Notes: generated by a model not told the origin, from the sequence alone. Positions 32,240 through 41,173 are shown, numbered from the stretch's first letter. The stretch: 45,462 bases of DNA from an uncultured Corynebacterium sp. (GCF_943914015.1 NZ_CALUAK010000006.1:1-45462), one strand, 5' to 3'. Program-made: numbers and translations.

Positions 32240-33487
32240 ATGCAATCGTGGCCTGTACCTGAACATTCAGCATTTGATTCTCTCGCCGGCATCCCCGTGC
32301 CGTTGAAGCTTTACGATTCGGCAGACGACCGAATCAAGCCGGTGAATGCGGGAGATGTTGCCACCATGTACGTGTGCGGTATCACCCCCTACGACGCCAC
32401 ACACCTGGGGCACGCAGCGACCTATCTCGCCTTCGACCTCATTTACCGGCAGCTGAAGGCAAACGGCCACCAGGTTCACTATGTGCAAAACGTGACGGAC
32501 GTGGATGATCCGCTGTTCGAGCGCGCGGAACGCGACAATGTTGACTGGCGCGAGCTTGGCACGTCCCAGATCGACCTATTCCGTTCCGACATGGAGCAGC
32601 TTTCCGTCTTCCCGCCGCAAGACTTCGTTGGTGTGCAGGAAGCCGTGGACGAGGTCATCGACATGGTCACGGAGCTGCAAGAAAAGGGCGTTGTCTACGC
32701 AGTGGATGACCCTGAGTACCCCGACCTCTACGTTCGCGTGAACGCCACCGAACAGTTCGGCTACGAATCCCGCTTCACACGGGAGGAGATGCTTGAGGTC
32801 TTCGCTGAGCGCGGTGGCGACCCGGATCGTCCCGGCAAGGAGGATCCTCTCGATGCCTTGGTGTGGAAGATGGCCCGTCCGGGTGAACCCTCCTGGGATG
32901 CGCCCTTTGGTGCAGGCAGGCCTGGCTGGCACATCGAGTGTTCGGCGATTGCCCGCAACTGGCTGTCCGTGCCCTTCGATATTCAGGGTGGCGGACGCGA
33001 CCTCGTCTTCCCGCACCACGAGTTCTCGGCAGCGCACGCCGAAGCTGCCACGGGCGAACCACGTTTGGCTGGCCACTACGTGCACGGTGGCATGATCGCC
33101 CTCGATGGTGTGAAGATGTCTAAGTCGCTGGGCAACCTCGTGTTCGTCTCCAAGCTGTTGGAGGAAGGACATTCTGCCGCAGCTATTCGCCTATCGGTTT
33201 TCCGCGGGCACTACCGTGAGGACCGCGACTTTTCTGCCACCTCTCTCGCGGAGTGCGAGACCCTCGTGGAAAGGCTGCGTGCGAGCGTCGACAAGCCAGC
33301 TCCGCGAGCAGCAGCCAAGGCCCTCGTGACCGAATTGCGGGAAGCCCTGGCCGACGATCTTGACACCCCGCGCGCCATCGCTGCCCTCGAGAAGTGGGCG
33401 GATAGCCAGTGGTCAGGGGAACTCGATCCGGAGGCTGGCCACGTGGTCGCCGATGCCCTTGACGCTCTTATGGGCATGAAGCTATAA
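32240..33487 (+). CDS. mshC: Cysteine--GlcN-Ins ligase of mycothiol synthesis, MshC
   Basis: This 415-residue enzyme joins cysteine to GlcN-inositol using ATP, the third step of mycothiol synthesis, and is a relative of cysteinyl-tRNA synthetase. The N-terminus MQSWPVP is typical of MshC, so I use ATG 32240 rather than the earlier in-frame codon at 32168. The active site has CGITPYDATHLGHA (residues 46-59), with zinc-binding Cys46 and the HIGH-like HLGH, and KMSKS at 292-296. The short C-terminus, lacking the anticodon-binding domain of CysS, separates it from a true synthetase. A GGGGGA lies just before the ATG. Mycothiol is restricted to actinobacteria, which supports the taxonomic call. 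Confidence 0.96.
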   Translation: MQSWPVPEHSAFDSLAGIPVPLKLYDSADDRIKPVNAGDVATMYVCGITPYDATHLGHAATYLAFDLIYRQLKANGHQVHYVQNVTDVDDPLFERAERDNVDWRELGTSQIDLFRSDMEQLSVFPPQDFVGVQEAVDEVIDMVTELQEKGVVYAVDDPEYPDLYVRVNATEQFGYESRFTREEMLEVFAERGGDPDRPGKEDPLDALVWKMARPGEPSWDAPFGAGRPGWHIECSAIARNWLSVPFDIQGGGRDLVFPHHEFSAAHAEAATGEPRLAGHYVHGGMIALDGVKMSKSLGNLVFVSKLLEEGHSAAAIRLSVFRGHYREDRDFSATSLAECETLVERLRASVDKPAPRAAAKALVTELREALADDLDTPRAIAALEKWADSQWSGELDPEAGHVVADALDALMGMKL

Positions 33488-33566
33488 ACCTTTGAAGTAT
33501 CACGGATTGATAACGCCTAGCGCGTTGGACGTGCGAAACCAACGGACATCATAGACAATAGAGCAC

Positions 33567-33947
33567 ATGAGTATTCGCGAGAGCATGCAGGCGAGCGTTG
33601 ACGAGTTCATCGCCAACCTGGAATCCTACGCAACAGGGTCCTACCTCAGGGAGGACGAAAAAGAGTTCTGGGAGCAGCCCTTTGACCCCGAGGTACTGCC
33701 AGAGCTGCGGAGCATCGTAGAAGCATTCCTGGACAGCCTGGATCGCCTGGGCGCAGAACCGTCCATGGAGGCCGTCCACGGTGTCGTCAATGGCTTCATC
33801 GATAAGACCGAAGCCTTTGACGAGAAGTGCGCCGGTGCCGTCATTGAACCGGAGGAGGAAAACGACCTCAACCTGTTCATCCACCGGGCACTCGAAGCGG
33901 GGAAGTACGACGAGGAGACCATCGCCTCCGTCCCCGAGTTCGAATAG
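33567..33947 (+). CDS. Acidic conserved hypothetical protein
   Basis: The 126-residue product has about a quarter Asp and Glu and no membrane helix or signal peptide. It appears fully helical (MQASVDEFIANLESYATGSY, PEVLPELRSIVEAFLDSLDR). A single cysteine and no metal-binding motif are seen. ATG 33567 is 79 nt after the mshC stop, in the same direction. I do not recognise a characterised family; I believe similar short acidic proteins occur next to mshC in other corynebacteria, but that is from memory. A hairpin at 33987-34034 may end its transcript. Confidence 0.72.
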   Translation: MSIRESMQASVDEFIANLESYATGSYLREDEKEFWEQPFDPEVLPELRSIVEAFLDSLDRLGAEPSMEAVHGVVNGFIDKTEAFDEKCAGAVIEPEEENDLNLFIHRALEAGKYDEETIASVPEFE

Positions 33948-33986
33948 TTTTGCAGCAACAGGTTCGAACAAGTTAATAACGCAGGC

Positions 33987-34034
33987 AAACCCATCCGCGC
34001 AGTGCGTATGTTCGCAGTGCAAGGGTGGGTTTTG
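33987..34034 (+). terminator. Probable terminator after the acidic protein gene
   Basis: AAACCCATCC (33987-33996) pairs with GGGTGGGTTT (34023-34032) with one wobble; an inner TGCG / CGCA also pairs. TT follows the stem. The loop is long, so confidence is moderate. Confidence 0.5.
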
Positions 34035-34066
34035 GCGTGCGACACGTACCGTCTAGCGTTGACACT

Positions 34067-35338
34067 ATGGCAAAGGAGCAGACATCCATGGCACAGAAAT
34101 CCGCGGGAGCGGTGGAGCGCAAACCACACGAGAAGCGAAACGGTCGCACCTACGTCACGGCAATGGGGCTGCAGGGAATCGGTGACCAGCTGGTCAACGC
34201 CAAGACGGTCCTCCCGTGGGTCTTTTCTTCCACGGGTGTCCCGGCCTTCTTCACCGCTCTGCTCGTGCCGATTAGGGAATCGGGATCCATGCTGCCGCAG
34301 GCGGCAATCACGGGCTGGGTGGTGAGCAAGAAGCGGCGCGCCACCGTGTGGTCGATCGGCGCGCTCATCCAGGCGGTGTCGGCGATCCTCATGGGCATGG
34401 CGATCGGCTTTACACGCGGGGCGCTCCTCGGTTTTCTCGTCGTCCTCCTCCTGGCCACATTCTCCACGGGACGAGCAATCGGCTCGATTTCCTCCAAGGA
34501 TGTGCAGGCACGGACCATCTCCAAGGGCCACCGCGGAAGGCTGACGGGCACCTCCACCATGATCTCCGGGCTCATCGCCATCACTATTGGTTTGGCGATT
34601 CGCGCCCGGGGGCACGACCTCTCCATCAGCTTTCTTGCACTCCTTATCGCCACGGGCGGAGCCTGCTGGCTACTTGCCGCGTTCGTGTTCACACGGATTC
34701 TCGAACCTGCCCCGTCCAACGACTCGAAGAAGGCAGTGGGGGATAACTGGATCCGCGATTCCTGGATGCTTCTCACCACCGATAAGCCGTTCCGGAGATT
34801 CGTCATCGTCCGCGCATTGTTGCTCGCATCGGCGTTGTCACCAGCATTTATTGTGTCCCTTTCTTCTCGCTCCACCGATGTGCTGTCTGGCCTGGGGTCC
34901 TTCATCGTTGCCTCCGGTTTGGCGAGCCTCATCGGCGGTCGCGTTTCTGGTGTGCTCGCAGATGTATCCTCCCGCAACACGATGGCTTACGGTGCCCTCG
35001 CCACCTCCATCGCGTTGCTCGCCATTGTGGGCTTAAGCTATGTCGACTCTATCGTCGCGTGGACACTGCCCGTAGGGTTCTTCGTGGTCACACTCATCCA
35101 CACCGGCGTGCGCGTGGGGCGCAAGACGTACGTGGTCGACATGGGCGAGGGTGACCAGACAACCCAGTACGTTGCCGTGGCCAACACAGCGATGGGTGTC
35201 ATCCTTTTGCTGGTCGGCGCAATTTCGGGCATCATTGCGATGGCTGGTGCACGGGCGGCACTCATCGCACTCGCGATCATCGGAATCGTCGGCTTCCTCC
35301 TCGCACGCTCGCTGCCGGAGGTTTCGGCGGGTTCCTAG
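34067..35338 (+). CDS. MFS transporter
   Basis: This integral membrane protein of 423 residues has about 12 hydrophobic segments, in the major facilitator pattern. Visible features are YVTAMGLQGIGDQLVNAKTVLPW, a helix with VPIRESGSMLPQAA, a basic loop between helices 2 and 3 (SKKRRATVW), and a larger cytoplasmic loop in the middle (near EPAPSNDSKK). No substrate can be inferred. The start is not certain: at ATG 34067 a TAGCGT hexamer lies 7 nt upstream (leaderless pattern), whereas Met at 34088 has AAAGGAG 9 nt upstream and would shorten the protein by seven residues. The gene lies after the acidic protein gene in the same direction. Confidence 0.88.
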   Translation: MAKEQTSMAQKSAGAVERKPHEKRNGRTYVTAMGLQGIGDQLVNAKTVLPWVFSSTGVPAFFTALLVPIRESGSMLPQAAITGWVVSKKRRATVWSIGALIQAVSAILMGMAIGFTRGALLGFLVVLLLATFSTGRAIGSISSKDVQARTISKGHRGRLTGTSTMISGLIAITIGLAIRARGHDLSISFLALLIATGGACWLLAAFVFTRILEPAPSNDSKKAVGDNWIRDSWMLLTTDKPFRRFVIVRALLLASALSPAFIVSLSSRSTDVLSGLGSFIVASGLASLIGGRVSGVLADVSSRNTMAYGALATSIALLAIVGLSYVDSIVAWTLPVGFFVVTLIHTGVRVGRKTYVVDMGEGDQTTQYVAVANTAMGVILLLVGAISGIIAMAGARAALIALAIIGIVGFLLARSLPEVSAGS

Positions 35339-35458
35339 GCTAGGCGTGGATCGGCGTGCTGAAACAGGTAAGCGTCCTACGTTGTGCATCCGGGGCAGGA
35401 GCTCGGATATAGTCAGCTAAGACGAATGTAACGACAAAGCGGAAGTGGTGCTCTAAAC

Positions 35459-36148
35459 GTGGCGATGAAGGCCATCTTTTTTGATATGGACGGAACTCTG
35501 GTTGATTCCGAGCCCCTGTGGGGCCAGGTGACAGCAGAGTTTTCCCGTCGCCTCGGGCATGAGATGACCGACGAGGAACTCTACAACACGATGGGTGGTT
35601 CCTTCGACCACACCGTCACGTACGTCGGTGAGCTCAACGGTCGAACATTTTCCCCAAAGGAGCGCAAGGAGCTCATGCGCGTCTTCTACGCCGAGGTCAT
35701 GAACCTGATGCAGGATGTCCTCACCCCCAAGCCTGGGGTGGTCGAACTCCTCCAGTCAGTTGTCGATGCTGGTGTTCCGCAACTGGTCACCACGAACACA
35801 TATCGGACGCTTGCCGACGTCGAAATCAACGCTGTGGGTTCCCATTTCTTCACGTCCTCCGTTGCCGGGGATGAGGTCACCAATGGAAAGCCGGATCCGG
35901 AGATGTACCTGAAGGCCGCAGACATCGTCGGAGCTGATCCCCAGCAGTGCCTTGTGTTTGAAGATTCCATCGCCGGCATGACGGCCGCTCGCGATGCCGG
36001 ATGCGTAGTTATTGCTCTTCCTCCTTCACACGGCGAGGCGATTGACGGTGTCTCTACCCTTAACGAGCTTCATGGGTCAGCGTCCTTTGAGGACGTCACC
36101 TACGACACCTGCGCCCAGTGGTTCACCGAGCTTGGCGGCAAGGCATAG
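35459..36148 (+). CDS. HAD family hydrolase (beta-phosphoglucomutase-like)
   Basis: This 229-residue phosphatase has the HAD motif I nucleophile pair DMDGTLVDSE (Asp9 and Asp11), motif II around TTNTYRTLAD, motif III with the conserved Lys of NGKPDPEMYLKA, and motif IV FEDSIAGMTAARDAG. The helical cap after motif I (residues about 18-85) is that of subfamily I, as in beta-phosphoglucomutase and phosphoglycolate phosphatase. The substrate is unknown. It precedes hisE by 113 nt in the same direction; histidinol-phosphate phosphatase activity would fit the neighbourhood but is a guess. GTG 35459 is used; ATG 35465 is possible. No Shine-Dalgarno is clear. Confidence 0.9.
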   Translation: MAMKAIFFDMDGTLVDSEPLWGQVTAEFSRRLGHEMTDEELYNTMGGSFDHTVTYVGELNGRTFSPKERKELMRVFYAEVMNLMQDVLTPKPGVVELLQSVVDAGVPQLVTTNTYRTLADVEINAVGSHFFTSSVAGDEVTNGKPDPEMYLKAADIVGADPQQCLVFEDSIAGMTAARDAGCVVIALPPSHGEAIDGVSTLNELHGSASFEDVTYDTCAQWFTELGGKA

Positions 36149-36189
36149 GAGTTGCAATCCCGGTCACCGCGAAGCGATGATTGATCATC

Positions 36190-36229
36190 CGGGGGTAGGA
36201 CAAGGAGAAGTCCTCGCCGTACACCCCCG
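36190..36229 (+). repeat. Nested hairpin between the HAD gene and hisE
   Basis: CGGGGGT (36190-36196) pairs with ACCCCCG (36223-36229), enclosing AGGAC / GTCCT (36197-36201 with 36210-36214). It ends 32 nt before the hisE ATG and has no T-run. It could separate the HAD and his transcripts or act on hisE expression. Confidence 0.5.
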
Positions 36230-36261
36230 AAACGGCCTGTAGTGTGGCAAGATAGTTTGGT

Positions 36262-36525
36262 ATGAAAACTTTTGACACCTTGTTCGAAGAGCTCACAACC
36301 AAGGCAGCAGAAAAGCCGGAGGGTTCTGCCACCGCTCACGCACTGGATCAAGGCGTCCATTTCATTGGCAAGAAGGTCATCGAGGAAGCTGGCGAGGTGT
36401 GGCTCGCGGGGGAGTACCAGTCCGATGATGAGCTCGCGGAAGAAATCTCACAGCTCATGTACTGGTCTCAAGTCATGATGCTCAAGCGCGGGCTGAAGCT
36501 CGAGGACGTATACAAGTACCTCTAA
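36262..36525 (+). CDS. hisE: Phosphoribosyl-ATP pyrophosphatase HisE
   Basis: This 87-residue protein hydrolyses phosphoribosyl-ATP to phosphoribosyl-AMP and pyrophosphate, the second step of histidine synthesis. It has the all-alpha MazG-like fold with the metal-binding EEAGEVWLAGEYQSDDELAEE segment (about 43-63) and the full length of HisE. ATG 36262 follows GATAGT by only 5 nt, so it may be leaderless. hisG, the first enzyme of the pathway, is downstream in the same direction (177 nt), as in other corynebacteria; no attenuator or histidine leader peptide is visible. Confidence 0.95.
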   Translation: MKTFDTLFEELTTKAAEKPEGSATAHALDQGVHFIGKKVIEEAGEVWLAGEYQSDDELAEEISQLMYWSQVMMLKRGLKLEDVYKYL

Positions 36526-36702
36526 CGTCTATCTGCTCCCATACGCTTCACACGATGACGAGCAGGAAGAATAATGGTGCCCGGTGACGTGTGCAGCCGG
36601 TGGAATCCGCATCGTCAGTCGGCCGGGTGCTCCGAAAAACTTTTTGTGTCTTCAATGGGTCACGGTATGCGAATACACGAGGAAGGATGTGTAGCGACGC
36701 CC

Positions 36703-37548
36703 ATGCTACGAATTGCAGTGCCAAACAAGGGGTCACTTAGCGAGGTGGCCATGGAAATTCTCGCGGAGGCTGGGTACGAGCGGCGCCCAGATTCCAAGAC
36801 TCTCACCGTCCTGGACAAGGACAACGAGGTAGAGTTCTTCTTCCTCCGCCCCAAGGACATCGCCATCTATGTTGCAGGTGGTCAGTTGGACATCGGGATT
36901 ACGGGGAGGGACCTCGCCCTCGATTCCGGTGCCGCGGTGGATGAACTGCTGCCACTGGGTTTTGGCGATTCCCGATTCTTCTACGCAGCCCCGGCAAACG
37001 AGACGTGGTCCGTCGATGATCTGGAGGGCAAACGCATCGCGACAAGCTACCCCAACCTCGTTCGTGCCGACCTCGCCAGCCGGGGAATGAATGCCACCGT
37101 CATCAGGCTTGATGGGGCGGTGGAGATTTCCATTCGCTTGGGGGTGGCGGATGTTATCGCTGACGTTGTCTCTACAGGCCGGACGCTACGCCAGCAGGGT
37201 TTGGCTACCTTCGGGGAGCCGCTGGTTTCTTCCGAGGCAGCTATCTACGGTCGTCACGGGCGCGATGTCACCGAAGCCATGCAGGTTTTCATCCGCCGCA
37301 TCGAGGGAATCCTCCGGGCGCGCACGTTCATGATTTTGGACTACAACTGCCCGAAGAAGCTGCTCAGCGAGCTCACCGCCATCACCCCCGGCCTTTCCGG
37401 GGCCACGGTGTCCCCGCTTGCCAAGACTGATTGGGTTGCGGTACGGGCCATGGTGCCACGGTCAGAGGCCAACACCATCATGGACGAGCTCTCTGCCGGA
37501 GGTGCGGAGGCGATTCTCGCCACAGATATCCGCATCGCCCGCCTGTAG
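36703..37548 (+). CDS. hisG: ATP phosphoribosyltransferase HisG (long form)
   Basis: This 281-residue enzyme condenses ATP and PRPP in the first, feedback-controlled step of histidine synthesis. The start MLRIAVPNKGSL is the usual HisG N-terminus, so ATG 36703 is chosen over upstream in-frame codons. The PRPP-binding region (ADVIADVVSTGRTLRQQG, about 147-165) and a C-terminal ACT-like regulatory domain (about 210-281, PLAKTDWVAVRAMVPRSEAN) make it the long form with histidine inhibition. AGGAAGG lies 16 nt upstream, a wide spacing. Two hairpins follow the gene. Confidence 0.96.
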   Translation: MLRIAVPNKGSLSEVAMEILAEAGYERRPDSKTLTVLDKDNEVEFFFLRPKDIAIYVAGGQLDIGITGRDLALDSGAAVDELLPLGFGDSRFFYAAPANETWSVDDLEGKRIATSYPNLVRADLASRGMNATVIRLDGAVEISIRLGVADVIADVVSTGRTLRQQGLATFGEPLVSSEAAIYGRHGRDVTEAMQVFIRRIEGILRARTFMILDYNCPKKLLSELTAITPGLSGATVSPLAKTDWVAVRAMVPRSEANTIMDELSAGGAEAILATDIRIARL

Positions 37549-37564
37549 CCAACGAAGAAAAACA

Positions 37565-37600
37565 GGGTAGGAACGCGTCATGCACGTTCCTACCCGGTTT
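37565..37600 (+). terminator. Terminator after hisG
   Basis: GGGTAGGAACG (37565-37575) pairs perfectly with CGTTCCTACCC (37585-37595), followed by GGTTT. The T-run is short. Confidence 0.7.
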
Positions 37601-37620
37601 ATTGTGTCTGTAGCGCGTAT

Positions 37621-37657
37621 GCCCCGATGGTGCGGAGAATCCGCGCACCATCGGGGC
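37621..37657. terminator. Very stable 14-bp hairpin between hisG and pepC
   Basis: GCCCCGATGGTGCG (37621-37634) pairs perfectly with CGCACCATCGGGGC (37644-37657) around a 9-nt loop. No T-run is present on either strand, so it may be a barrier between the convergent genes rather than a canonical intrinsic terminator. Confidence 0.55.
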
Positions 37658-37682
37658 GCTGGTTACACATCTACGTAGCCTG

Positions 37683-39014
37683 TTAGGCTAGGGCTCCCAT
37701 GGGGTCCCACACTGGCAGGACGATGGGCTTGCCGCCAATGGCCTGCTGGTAGTCGTCGGGAAGCAAATCTCGACGAACAGCGACGGCGAAGACATACTCA
37801 TCGAACCACGAGTCGTTCATCGTCCAGAACCCCTTGTCGGCCTTGTCCGGACCCCAGGAGTTCTCGACGCGCCAACGGCGGGGTGCCTTGTCCTCGTCCT
37901 CATCGATGCCGGTGAACACCATTGCGTGTGTCATCAGGGAGTCACCGGAGACAACGCGTTCCCGCTTGTCCATGCCGAGCTTCACGCCGTAGACACCCTC
38001 GTAATCAAGCAGGTGAGCATCCCACACACCGAGAGTGCGGTCGGCCTGTTGCGTGGTATCGCAACCGAACCAGACAGAGGTACCCTCCGCCAGCGTTGCA
38101 GTTACTGCCTTCTTCATCACACTGATGTCGGCGTTGAGGTAGGTGACGGGCTGGGCGCCAGCGACATTACCCAGGTACTCAACGGTCAGCACGTCCTTCG
38201 GCGCATGCCGCGGATCATTAACCACGCACACGTAATCATCCAGGTCCGCCTTCACGTACTTGTCCTTGAACTTTAGCGGAGTCATGGTTCCGACGCGGGT
38301 AAAGGCATTGTCCTTGTCGCGGTACTGCCAGACGAACTCCGTCGGTGGCGTGCCCAGGTGAATAGTGAGAATCCGGTAGGCATCCTCGAGGGCCTGCTTC
38401 TTGATGCTCTTTCGTTCCTCCTCAGAGCCTGCCTCCCGTAGGAGATACGCCCCTCGACGAAGTACCGTGGACAGGTCGCGGTTCATCGCGCGCGTGTCCG
38501 TGGAGGAGTTCGTATCCGGCATGGCGTACTGAGGGACGATGCCGTACTTGTTGATGAGGGCAACGAGCATGTTCCACTGTCCGCCGTCCTCAATCGGTGC
38601 CTGGAGCAGGTGCGCCACGGTGCGGTCAAGAATATCACGCTCGCGGAGCTCGTCCATCGCCTCCAGGAAGTAGTTGGCCTTCTCCAGCTTGTCCCAGAAG
38701 TGAACGAAGGTTTGAGACAGCTCGAAGTCTTTTACCTTCGTTTCCTTCATGATCGGGCCGCGCAGCATGTTCATGCCAGCAAAAATCCAGCACCGGCCGG
38801 ATCGCTTCTGGTTCGCCACAGCCCAGTCGTCGACCTTGGTGGACACGCTGGTATCGATGCCGGAAAGAACGTCGCGATTGACAGCGAGCTTATCCACACC
38901 GGTGGTTGTCACAGCGTTGCGGGATACGCGGAATGACCGGTCTGCTTTCAGCTTTTCGTTTTCGGTGGCAATCGCATCCAGCGACAGCCCCTGTGCGCTC
39001 TTGGTAATAGCCAT
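37683..39014 (-). CDS. pepC: Aminopeptidase C / bleomycin hydrolase-type cysteine peptidase, canonical C-terminus
   Basis: This 443-residue papain-fold peptidase (family C1B) removes N-terminal amino acids from peptides in the cytoplasm. The catalytic cysteine is Cys75 in QKRSGRCWIFAG, the histidine is in THAMVFTG, and the asparagine is in VENSWG. There is no signal peptide. The C-terminus ends WDPMGALA, the tail that in PepC and bleomycin hydrolase lies in the active-site cleft and restricts the enzyme to aminopeptidase activity. ATG 39014 has AGAAGGGAG about 10 nt upstream. The second pepC gene ends only 22 nt before this start, so the two are one operon, running against hisG. Confidence 0.94.
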   Translation of the reverse strand: MAITKSAQGLSLDAIATENEKLKADRSFRVSRNAVTTTGVDKLAVNRDVLSGIDTSVSTKVDDWAVANQKRSGRCWIFAGMNMLRGPIMKETKVKDFELSQTFVHFWDKLEKANYFLEAMDELRERDILDRTVAHLLQAPIEDGGQWNMLVALINKYGIVPQYAMPDTNSSTDTRAMNRDLSTVLRRGAYLLREAGSEEERKSIKKQALEDAYRILTIHLGTPPTEFVWQYRDKDNAFTRVGTMTPLKFKDKYVKADLDDYVCVVNDPRHAPKDVLTVEYLGNVAGAQPVTYLNADISVMKKAVTATLAEGTSVWFGCDTTQQADRTLGVWDAHLLDYEGVYGVKLGMDKRERVVSGDSLMTHAMVFTGIDEDEDKAPRRWRVENSWGPDKADKGFWTMNDSWFDEYVFAVAVRRDLLPDDYQQAIGGKPIVLPVWDPMGALA

Positions 39015-39036
39015 TGTGTTGAAACTCCCTTCTTTC

Positions 39037-40368
39037 CTAGCTCATCGGATCCCAGCAGGGCAGAAGGATGGCTTCGCCGTCCCACGCCTTGAGCAACTCT
39101 TCCGGCACATACTTCCTCCGTACAACGACGGAGAAGACGTTTGCGCGGAACCAATCGCTGGTCATCGTCCCGTAGCCGTCGCCGCCGAGCTTTACGCCCT
39201 TGTGGTCTTCGGTGCCCCACGAGTTCTCCACTCGGAAGTGACCACTTGGCTCATCAAAGCCGGTGAGCACCATCGCGTGGGTAGGAGCTTCCTCCCACGT
39301 CAACATGCGACCTTCCCTGCTGTAGTCCAGGTCGACGCCGTAGATGTCGGGGAGGTTGATGAGGTTGGTGTCCCACATGCCGAGGATGGCATCGAACTGC
39401 GTGTTCACGTCGCATCCGAACCACACGGGATCGGACTGGCTGATCGAGTCGATAGCAGCCTGGCGAAGGACGTCGATATCCGCGTTGACGTAGCGGTACA
39501 CGGGCGTGCCCCACACGTTGGTGGCGAGCTTCGTGTCATAGGCCTGATTGACCTTATGGTCCGCACGGGCGTCAAAGGCAATCTCCACGAACTGGTCAAG
39601 GTCCGGAAGGTACTTCTGCGCGAATTCCTGAGGGGTGAACTCTCCCTCGCGGTGGAACTCGCCGTCCTTGGTGCGGTACTGCCAAACGAACGAGGTCGGA
39701 GGCGTTCCCAGGTGGATGCCAACAATGCGCTGAATATCCTTCATCGCCTCGTCAATGGAACCATTTTCCATCACTGTCTTTCGTACCACAGTGTGGATGG
39801 CACGGCTCATAGCTGCGGTATCGCCAGCAGAATCGGAGTCCGGCATGGCGTAGGACGGCACGACACCGTACTTGGCCACAAGATTATTGACGTAGTTGAA
39901 CAGGCCACCGTCACCAGCGGCGTTGTCGAGAACGAACGCAGTCTCTCGGTCATCCAGGTCAATTGCCCCGTCAGCGGTTCGTGCCGCGTGGGGCTCTTCT
40001 TCGCCTAGCAGGTAGTTGAGGGCAAAATACGCCTTCTCCAGCTTGTCAAAGTACTGCAGGTAGGCCTGAGAAAACTCGAACTGCTCAATGCCGAGTTCTT
40101 TCGCCACCTTTTGGCGGTACATGTTGAGCGCTGCGAACATCCAGCACCGACCAGATGTCTTCTGGTTGGTTACCTTGAGGGAGTCGAGCTTGATCTCCAC
40201 GGTAGGGTCAAGGCTTACCACCTTGTCGCGATCCAGAGCCACCTTGTTCACGCTCACTGCGGTAACAGCGTTGCGTGCGACGGCGACGGTCGGATCCTCG
40301 GACACCTTCTTCTGAATCTCCTTGGTGCAGCCTTCAGATAGAGGCTGCATGCACATATCTTGTTCCAT
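39037..40368 (-). CDS. pepC: PepC-type cysteine peptidase paralog lacking the C-terminal tail
   Basis: This 443-residue homologue of the next gene has catalytic Cys75 in QKTSGRCWMFAA and His in THAMVLTG, with Asn in ENSWG. It differs from its neighbour throughout, so the duplication is old or the copies arrived together. The striking feature is the end: it stops as CWDPMS, lacking the last three residues of the DPMGALA tail. I use ATG 40368, with GGAGG very close upstream, because it places the catalytic Cys at the same position as in the neighbour; in-frame ATGs at 40356 and 40350 are alternatives and a GTG at 40413 would extend it. First gene of a two-gene operon. Confidence 0.9.
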   Translation of the reverse strand: MEQDMCMQPLSEGCTKEIQKKVSEDPTVAVARNAVTAVSVNKVALDRDKVVSLDPTVEIKLDSLKVTNQKTSGRCWMFAALNMYRQKVAKELGIEQFEFSQAYLQYFDKLEKAYFALNYLLGEEEPHAARTADGAIDLDDRETAFVLDNAAGDGGLFNYVNNLVAKYGVVPSYAMPDSDSAGDTAAMSRAIHTVVRKTVMENGSIDEAMKDIQRIVGIHLGTPPTSFVWQYRTKDGEFHREGEFTPQEFAQKYLPDLDQFVEIAFDARADHKVNQAYDTKLATNVWGTPVYRYVNADIDVLRQAAIDSISQSDPVWFGCDVNTQFDAILGMWDTNLINLPDIYGVDLDYSREGRMLTWEEAPTHAMVLTGFDEPSGHFRVENSWGTEDHKGVKLGGDGYGTMTSDWFRANVFSVVVRRKYVPEELLKAWDGEAILLPCWDPMS

Positions 40369-41098
40369 ACCTCCTTTATACGCCTGACATGGGTGTTTTA
40401 TCGTATTATCCACTGTGAAAATTAGTCAGGATGGGCGATAGCAAACCACCCGTGTGATGGTAGAAGATTGTTGGAAGATGGTGCACCGACGAGAAGTTGG
40501 GGCACCCGGTAGCCGAGTCCGGTCACATGCGCCCAGCACACAGGCGTTACGGGGAGCAAGAAATGCTTCCCGTACCTTGACAGCGTGGCTGAACTATCCC
40601 CAGTAAGAAAGCACAGAAGCAGGCACGAGGCGCGGCGACGTCCAAAAACTTTAGCTTCCGCATTTTCGTGCACGAGCCCCCAGATGGGCGAGCTTTTCTG
40701 AAAGACGAGACAGAGCCACCGGGCCTGCCGAGAGGAAAAATAGGTGAGCGAATACTTCGCACGCTTTTTCCCGTCACTGCGTTATTCTGCTTTCGTGCTG
40801 TTCCGGCTCCAGCGCCTCATCAACTTGCACGCGTCAGTGTGGTTGCATTTCCATCTAAAGGAACACGGTTGGCAGCCAGTTGACAGGCAGAGCCGACCCA
40901 GCAATAGAACCCACGCTTTGGCTCGATAGCAGGAACTGCTTGTGCCTGTTGTTCCGAGGGGACAGATACAACGCCGGCATACACGTCCGACGAGACGGGT
41001 AGGAGTGGGCAATCATATGACGGAGCAATCCTGCAGTAGAGAAAAGGAGCCACGGGGGTTATTTTTAATTCCTTCCCCCTAAGGGGTGTGCTTTAGAA

Positions 41099-41113
41099 AA
41101 TTGTCGAACAATT
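41099..41113. promoter_or_regulatory. Palindrome upstream of aspA (distal)
   Basis: AATTGT-CGA-ACAATT is a perfect 6-bp inverted repeat with a 3-bp centre, about 195 nt upstream of the aspA start. It resembles an operator, but no regulator is identified. Confidence 0.35.
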
Positions 41114-41173
41114 ATTCCTCAGGATAGGGCAGGTACAAAGCAAAATCTTTAGTAACACAAGCAAATCTAAATA

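Noticed and set aside
32030..32240. T-box leader before mshC
   Set aside because: MshC is related to cysteinyl-tRNA synthetase, but no T-box sequence (TGGNACCGCG-like) is present.
40744..40929. 61-codon plus-strand frame upstream of aspA
   Set aside because: GAGAGG lies 8 nt before its GTG, but the peptide is basic and mixed with no motif, and codon use is not coding-like.
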